A stretch of 64,000 nucleotides of DNA. Source: Akebia trifoliata. Taxonomy: Eukaryota; Streptophyta; Magnoliopsida; Ranunculales; Lardizabalaceae. A model generated the notes under the pieces. That model was not told the DNA's origin and did not search any database. It worked only from the letters and a program-made list of their open reading frames with translations. The position numbers and the translations under genes are program-made. The stretch is from positions 62,001 through 126,000 of the forward strand of contig JADQWC010000432.1 in NCBI GenBank assembly GCA_017979445.1, in the 5' to 3' direction. This document shows positions 58,336 to 64,000 of the stretch, piece by piece. Numbering within the stretch: the stretch's first letter is position 1; the number at the start of each line of letters is the position of its first letter.

Positions 58336-59341
58336 AAAAAGACATAAGTGCCTTCATCTTCACCCCCCTAGACAAAAACATCATTTTTAATCTGTCTAGC
58401 TTGTGAACTTTCAGGGAAAATTATTTTTACTCTTTTAAACTTCTGATAGAAAATCTTTGAGTTTTTTTTTTTTTTGGACGGTAATTGGAGTTCAAGCGGG
58501 ACCTTGATTGAGTAAATTAATAAAACTTCTAAAACATATAAGCTACCAAATTAAGTCTGTCGAGAGATAACACCAAAACATTCATAATGACGAGGATATA
58601 TATACAAAATGAAACTTATTAGGAACTTAATTCCTAATGTGTCCACTCAAATGAGAGAAATGACAATCTCAAGTATTCAACACACTAAGAATTATGTAAA
58701 AAAATAATTAAAATAAATATTATTTATTAATTAATAAAGGAATTACTTTCTTTTATAAATAAAAAGTCATAATCCTAACAATTTACAAATACTACTCTTA
58801 CTAATATACTTATCTAAATCAAATTTCTACCAAATCAATACTTATCTCGTAAAATATCTACATATTTTTTATTTTACCTATTGAGTGTTGAAAGAAATAT
58901 GATCTTAAGGTTGAAGAAACGAGGAAAAAAAGAATCGCTTTAGAGCTTGAAAATGGTTGGATTTGGGGAGAGAGAACAAAGATGATTTTTTTGTTAATAG
59001 ATGAAGATGTGAGGGCGTTTAGGTCTCGTTTTCATTAGGCTTGTAGAGTATTTCAAAGTCAAGGGGTATGTGATCAGTTTCAAAACAAGGGGGTATCTCA
59101 AATTTTCATCAAAATGCGGAGGGTATGTCTAAATCACCGAAATATCTGTTAATTTACGGCTGGTCCTTCACTTTCCCTTTTAACAGTTGCATTTCTCCTA
59201 CATAGACTACAGTTATACTTACAACTCTCTCTTATCTCTCTCTCTCTCTCTCTCTAGTCGCTCGATCTCCGTCTCAACATAATGCTCTGAATTCTCCTGA
59301 TTCTACGTTTATTTTTTATTAAAAAAAAATGGCGGCAGAAA
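58336..59341. other. Intergenic; possible lost gene start at its end
   Basis: No gene was recognised in the body. The last 150 bp contain (CT)n at about 59234-59255, 'tcgctcgatctccgtctc' and an A-run leading to ATGGCGGCAGAA at 59330-59341. This is a typical plant 5' leader and start, but the duplicated segment begins right after it. Confidence 0.35.
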
Positions 59342-59975
59342 TTTTTATAAGAAGTGTTTTTTTTCTCACAGAATTTTTGTCACAGTGTTCACAAACTCTC
59401 CCGTGCGTACAACGTCAAGTTTGAAAGAGTAATTTGTAAATTAGGGATGTGGGCTCATGTGATTGGTGGATCTCAGATTTTTGTGTACCAAAAAATTTCT
59501 TCCATAAGTATTAAAATACTCTCAAGTCTCAATAAATGTATTGGTGCATAATTCAAGGCCTTACTTGTTCAGCTTATGGGTGCGCTTGTGGATCCACCCA
59601 TATTATTGACTTGTATGGCTCACTTAGTTTCTAATCCTCTTTGTTTGTGTATTTGTTAGATCTTAATTAAGAATAAGAGAGCCCACCATCTGATCAGGAT
59701 CTCAATGGACGGGCTTGGATGACTCTATATATATATATATATATAGATGATCTCTTCAACTAAAGTAATTTACAAAAATTGGATAGTCCACGATTCTTCA
59801 ATTTGTAAACTTGAGTTAGAAGTTTTAAAATGAACTGATTTTTGGTGAGGATGATCTCTTCACCGTAGAGATCATCCTCACTAAAAATCAGCTTATTCCA
59901 AAACTTATGACCCCATCAAAAGTAATTTACAAAAGATGTGTGGCACCATGTGTGGCTGCTTAACCGCTCCCTATA
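59342..59975 (+). repeat. Dispersed copy of part of segmental duplication B
   Basis: It follows 43115-43735 closely, from 'ttttataagaagtgttttttt' through 'ccgtgcgtacaacgtcaag', 'tgattggtgga' and the truncated hairpin MITE. It includes the same MITE truncation point, so it was copied after that event. Confidence 0.88.
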
Positions 59976-59990
59976 TATATATATATATAT

Positions 59991-60370
59991 GGGTCCCGTT
60001 CGGCACCCTAAGTTTTACCACACACTTTAACAAATGCGTTTTGTCTTACATGGGTTAGAAGTTTCGGAATGAGCTGATTTTTGGTGAGAATGATCTCTAT
60101 GGTGAGGAGATCATCCTCACCAAAAATCAGCTCATTCCAAAACTTCTAACCCCATCAAAATTGATTTACAAAAAATTGACGGCCCACGATTTTTCAACGT
60201 GTAAACATGGGGCTAAACATTTCGGAATGGGCTGATTTTTGGGAGGATGATCGTCTAATCATAGAGATCATCCTCACCAAAAATCAGCCCATTCCAAAAC
60301 TTCTAACCCATGTAGGACAAAAAACGTTTGTTAAAGTGTGTGGTAAAACTTAGGGTGCTGAACATTTCCC
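59991..60370 (+). mobile_element. TA-flanked hairpin MITE, forward
   Basis: It starts GGGTCCCGTTCGGCACCC and ends GAACATTTCCC; flanked by (TA)n on both sides. Same 380-bp subfamily as 12495 and 46626. Confidence 0.9.
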
Positions 60371-60389
60371 TATATATATATATATATAT

Positions 60390-60755
60390 CAATGGCCAAC
60401 TTTTTAGCAAACTTTTGGCAAAACATTTTTCAAAACATGAGTTAGAGGTTTTGGAATGGGCTGATTTTTGGTAAGGATGATCTCTACGGTGAGGAGATCA
60501 TCATCACCAAAAATCAGCCCATTCCAAAACTTCTAACCCCATCAAAAACAGTTTATAAAAAATGGACGGTCCACAATTTTTCAGCTGGTAAACATGGGTT
60601 AGAAGTTTTGGAATGGGCTGATTTTTGGTGAGGATGATCTACTCACCGTAGAGATCATCCTCACCAAAATCAGCCCATTCCAAAACCTCTAACCCATATT
60701 TGAAAAAATGTTTTGCCAAAAAGTTTGCTAAAAAGTTTGCCCTTGAACGCTACCC
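60390..60755. mobile_element. Hairpin MITE with alternative ends
   Basis: The start CAATGGCCAACTTTTTAGCA and the inverted end GGGTAGCGTTCAAGGGCAAA share 'aactttttagcaaactttt'. Two inner hairpins as in the other subfamilies; flanked by (TA)n. Confidence 0.85.
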
Positions 60756-60771
60756 ATATATATATATATAT

Positions 60772-61150
60772 GGGAAATGTTCAGCACCCTAAGTTTTACC
60801 ACACACTTTAACAAACGTTTTTGTCCTACATGGGTTAGAAGTTTTGGAATGGGCTGTTTTTTTTGTGAGGATGATCTCTATGATTAGAAGATCATCCTCC
60901 CCAAAAATCAGCCCATTCTGAAATGTTTAGCCCCATGTTTACACGTGAAAAATCGTGGACCGTCCTTTTTTGTAAACCATTTTTGATGGGGTTAGAAGTT
61001 TTGGAATGCGCTGATTTTTGGTGAGGATGATCTCCTCACCATAGAGATCATCCTCACCAAAAATCAGCCCATTCCAAAACTTCTAACCCATGTAGGACAA
61101 AACGCGTTTGTTAAAGTGTGTGGTAAAACTTAGGGTGCCGAACGGGACCC
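60772..61150 (-). mobile_element. TA-flanked hairpin MITE, inverted
   Basis: It starts GGGAAATGTTCAGCACCC and ends GCCGAACGGGACCC. It is the mirror of 59991-60370 across the element between them. Confidence 0.9.
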
Positions 61151-61175
61151 TATATATATATATATATATATATAT

Positions 61176-61556
61176 GGGTCTCATTTCCCACCTTAAGCTT
61201 TACCCTACACTTTAACAAACGTGTTTTATCTTACATGGGTTAGAAGTTTTGGAATAGATTGATTTTTTATGAGGATGATCTCTATGGTGAGGAGATCATC
61301 CTCACCAAAAATCAACTCATTCCAAAACTTCTAACCCCATCAAAAATGGTTTACAAAAAATGGACGGTCCACGATTTTTCAACTTGTAAATATGGGGCTA
61401 AAAATTTCAGAATGGGCTGATTTTTGATGAGGATGATCTTCTAATTATAGAGATCATTCTCACCAAAAATCAGCCAATTTCAAAACTTCTAACCCATGTA
61501 AGGCAAAACACGTTCGTTAAAGTGTAGGGTAAAGCTTAGGGTGTTGAACATTTCCC
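61176..61556 (+). mobile_element. Hairpin MITE, 'GGGTCTCATTTCCC' subfamily
   Basis: It starts GGGTCTCATTTCCCACC and ends GTTGAACATTTCCC. Full-length relative of the deleted copy at 43739-43961; flanked by (TA)n. Confidence 0.88.
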
Positions 61557-61570
61557 ATATATATATATAT

Positions 61571-61921
61571 GGGTCGGGTTCGTATACCCCTATTACGACT
61601 CACATTGTGACACACTGTTTTGTCTTATATGGGCAAAAATGTTTGGAATGGGCTGATTTTTTTGTGAGGATGATCTCTATGGTGAGGAGATCATCCTTGC
61701 CAAAAATTAGCTCATTATGAAACTTCTAGCCCCATGTTTACAAATTGAAAAATTTTAGATCGTCCAATTTTTGTAAATCAATTTTGATGGGGTTAGAAGT
61801 TTTGGAATGGGATGATTTTTTGTCAAGATGATCCCCTCATCACAAAGATCATCCTCACAAAAAATCAGTTCATTCCTAACATTTTTGCCCATATAAGACA
61901 AACGGTGAGTCGCAATATGGG
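61571..61921 (+). mobile_element. Hairpin MITE, right end overlapping the next element
   Basis: It starts GGGTCGGGTTCGTATACCCC. The arm 'acgactcac...gttttgtcttatatgggcaaaaatg' is mirrored near 61876-61913. It ends at 'gggtagc', where the next element begins without a TA spacer, so the two are fused. Confidence 0.8.
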
Positions 61922-62260
61922 TAGCGTTCAATGGCAAACATTTTGGCAAACACATTTTTCAAAACATGGGTTAGAGGTTTTGGAATGGGCTGATTTTTGG
62001 TGAGGATGATCTCTACGGTGAGGAGATCATCATCACCAAAAATACGCTCATTCCAAAACTTCTAACCCCATCAAAAATGGTTTGCAAAAAATGGACGGTC
62101 CACGATTTTTCAACTAGTAAACTGGGGCTAGAAGTTTTGGAATGAGCTGATTTTTGGTGAGGATGATCTCCTCACCGTAGAGATCATCGTCACCAAAAAT
62201 CAGCCAATTCCAAGACCTCTAACCCATGTTTTGAAAAAATGTTTGCCATTGAACGGGACC
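61922..62260 (+). mobile_element. Hairpin MITE fused to the preceding one
   Basis: The start GTTCAATGGCAAACATTTTG and the inverted end GGTCCCGTTCAATGGCAAAC frame two inner hairpins. Only the right side keeps a (TA)n flank. Confidence 0.8.
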
Positions 62261-62280
62261 ATATATATATATATATAGGG

Positions 62281-62740
62281 GGCGGATCGTGGGACGTCTC
62301 AAAAAACGTCTAAGAAACAGATGCATGGGCTTCGTTGGATTTTGGGGGTCTAACGGTCTGGATCGCCTATTTAAGCAAGTGCGGGACAGCTGAGACGTCT
62401 CAAGTTTGCTTTAATTTTATTTGAGGTATTTTCAAATACCTCCTTCCATCTTTTTTTTATTATTGAAGCTCTCTCATTCTCTAAAATTAACTCTCATTTT
62501 CATTCTCTCTCACACAAATCACAGAGAAACGATTGAAGCCCACACTCTCACAACTCTCTCTCTCTCCGACTTTAAAGAACCGCCCCCTATAAAATTTCCA
62601 TTTTCTTCAATTTCTTTTGAAGGATTACCCATCAAAGCTTCTTCTTCATCTTCATCAGTGGGTTGGGTTTCAAAGTTTTGTTCTTGATTTAGACTATTGG
62701 GATGGACGTGATCAGGGTCTTGATGGTTATGCCTTGAGGA
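62281..62740. repeat. Left arm of a long inverted repeat (possible MULE TIR)
   Basis: From about 62570 to 62720 it is the inverse of 63840-64000, with roughly 85-90% identity by eye: 'ttaaagaaccgccccctata', 'ggattacccatcaaagcttc' and 'catcagtgggttgg'. The left part begins GGGGGCGGATCGTGGGACGT after a (TA)n. The right arm is cut by the window end, so the full arm length is unknown. Confidence 0.75.
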
Positions 62741-62950
62741 GTAAGTGATGATGAGTAGTGGAGCATCTATTATGCATCTCTTAATTTGCTTTTCTGTTGA
62801 ACAACCTTTTGATGTGCTACATCTATAATAGCCCCTGTGAAGATCATTAGAGAGAAAAGGCAGTGAGATTACTTGATGTGGGTATTTAAAATTGTTTGTC
62901 AATATTTGATAACTTCTTTCTTAGTTGTGCATTGCTTTTGAAAATTTCAG

Positions 62951-63175
62951 GTGTTAACATTTCAGGCTTCAAATTTAACATCAGAAGATCTAACGTTAAC
63001 AATTCTTGCTCCAGCATCATTTACTCCACCCCAGTCAGTGGTGTCGTTAAATTCTGCACCATCAACACCAATGAGCCCATTTGTTGGCTTCTCTGAATTT
63101 GCAGGAAGAATGAGTGGAGATAGAGGCAGTACTACTAGAAGAAGATCTGTTTCTTTTGATGAGATTGCAGTCATA
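62951..63175 (+). pseudogene. Captured exon of an unidentified plant gene
   Basis: After a good acceptor (ATTTCAG at about 62943-62949) an open stretch encodes LTFQASNLTSEDLTLTILAP, SFTPPQSVVSLNSAPSTPMS and PFVGFSEFAGRMSGDRG. Serine/proline-rich segments like this occur in large conserved plant proteins, possibly a trafficking-complex subunit, but I cannot name it with confidence. Homology-like sequence seems to stop at SVSFDE, and the frame closes at 63206. No neighbouring exons were recognised. It lies between the arms of the inverted repeat. Confidence 0.55.
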
Positions 63176-63559
63176 TTGAATGCTATCCACCATCTTCCAT
63201 TGTTTTGAGAGATTGTTTATCTTTGGTTCGATATTTTTTAGAATTGGAAAAGCTCAGTTGAGTTTATTGTGATATTGGGGCTTAGAATTTTTTCCATTCT
63301 CAATTCAGATCTTGGCACGTAGACACGGTCAAACGCAAAACGTAGATACATATTCGATATCCTTCGTTTATGATGGCAAGTACTACAAATGCCTCAATTC
63401 ATCTATTTAGAAATAAATTCTTTACTTTATATGATTTCATACTTCTGATCTTGCTCTTAGGGTAGAACAATTTTATATTTAATTATTTCTAGATCAATTA
63501 TTTCACTCAAACTAGGAAACACCAACACTACTCTTAGATTAAATTGATTTATATATAGA

Positions 63560-63710
63560 ACACTAGTGATTATTTTACTCAAGTTGAAGGTCGTGGGTTC
63601 AATCACACGAGATGCATGTTTTCTCAATGTAGTTGAAATTGCCTTAGTTGTTCTAAGGGTTAACTCAGTTCGACGCGATGGGTACTGCCCTGTACAAGTA
63701 ATCAGTCCAA
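63560..63710 (+). mobile_element. tRNA-like SINE remnant (tentative)
   Basis: AGGTCGTGGGTTCAATCACA fits a pol III B box, with 'tattttactcaagttgaa' before it as a decayed A box. It lies inside the presumed captured element. No tail or target duplication was identified. Confidence 0.4.
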
Positions 63711-63839
63711 CAGAACAGACCAACCACCTTTCCTAACAGAAAGAAATCAACACAAATTGAAAGAAAAGTAGAACAATGCATAAGAGTTTTAAGTCACAAT
63801 TCATATTCTGCATGTCAAAGCTACAAACAATATTTGACC

Positions 63840-64000
63840 CAAAATGGCTACATGCCCATCCCAACAGTCCTAATCAAGATCAAGACTTTGAAATCCAACC
63901 CACTGATGAAGATGAAGATGAAGCTTTGATGGGTAATCCTTCAATAGAAATTGAAGAAAATGAAAATTTTATAAGGGGCGGTTCTTTGAAGCCGTAGATC
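63840..64000. repeat. Right arm of the inverted repeat, cut by the window end
   Basis: The inverse of about 62570-62720. On this strand it reads open (PTDEDEDEALMGNPS, EIEEN), and the left arm reads the same way in reverse. This may reflect an old coding origin or simply a shared open frame. Confidence 0.75.

Noticed and set aside
54375..63710. B-box-like sequences (54420, 63590) as functional tRNA genes.
   Set aside because: No cloverleaf could be drawn: acceptor and anticodon stems are missing, so they are at most SINE remnants.

Overview
This window looks like nuclear DNA of a flowering plant. It is AT-rich and gene-poor, has spliced genes with GT-AG introns, and is crowded with plant-type transposons (MITEs, solo LTRs, a CACTA end and L1-type LINE debris) and microsatellites. 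I cannot name the species. Only four protein genes look intact or possibly intact. One encodes mitochondrial ribosomal protein mL46 (13751-20668, plus strand, six exons). The other three belong to a minus-strand cluster of small heavy-metal-associated (HMA) isoprenylated proteins of the HIPP/sHMA type: 29063-29621, 33732-34372 and 44261-48184. A fifth locus, at 38272-38541, is an orphan, frameshifted last exon. No intact transposase, tRNA, rRNA or CRISPR array was recognised.

Layout. 1-5931: four tandem copies plus a stub of a ~1.44 kb non-coding unit, cut by the left edge. 6.7-12.0 kb: a MITE, one CACTA-type end, and intron-containing broken pieces of three unrelated genes: UTP13/TORMOZ (minus), serine hydroxymethyltransferase (minus, split by a solo LTR) and ADP-glucose pyrophosphorylase large subunit (plus). 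This looks like a gene-capturing transposon or its remains. 12.5-20.7 kb: the mL46 gene, with a hAT-type MITE ending 176 bp before its ATG and introns holding two MITEs, an LTR-like piece and a LINE remnant. 21-28 kb: degenerate MITEs and (TA)n repeats, with no gene seen. 28.9-48.3 kb: the HMA cluster, including a ~4.6 kb segmental duplication (about 35787-40400 and 41045-45655). 48.5-59 kb: MULE-type MITEs, a solo LTR inside an older MITE, and LTR/SINE-like debris. 59.3-62.3 kb: a further copy of part of the duplicated segment and a dense array of MITEs inserted in (TA)n. 62.3-64 kb: an inverted repeat flanking a captured exon, possibly the left part of a Pack-MULE that runs off the window.

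Three things stand out. First, the HMA family shows rapid remodelling. One copy keeps the CxxC metal site and two have lost it while keeping a C-terminal prenylation box. One copy has a 78-bp in-frame duplication of exon 2 that creates two alternative acceptors, and one has a 3.4 kb intron filled with MITEs. Second, a superfamily of MITEs carries the same inner hairpin modules behind several different outer ends, always at (TA)n, and builds palindromes of 0.77 and 1.16 kb. Third, exact target-site duplications fix the limits of several elements and allow insertions to be ordered in time.
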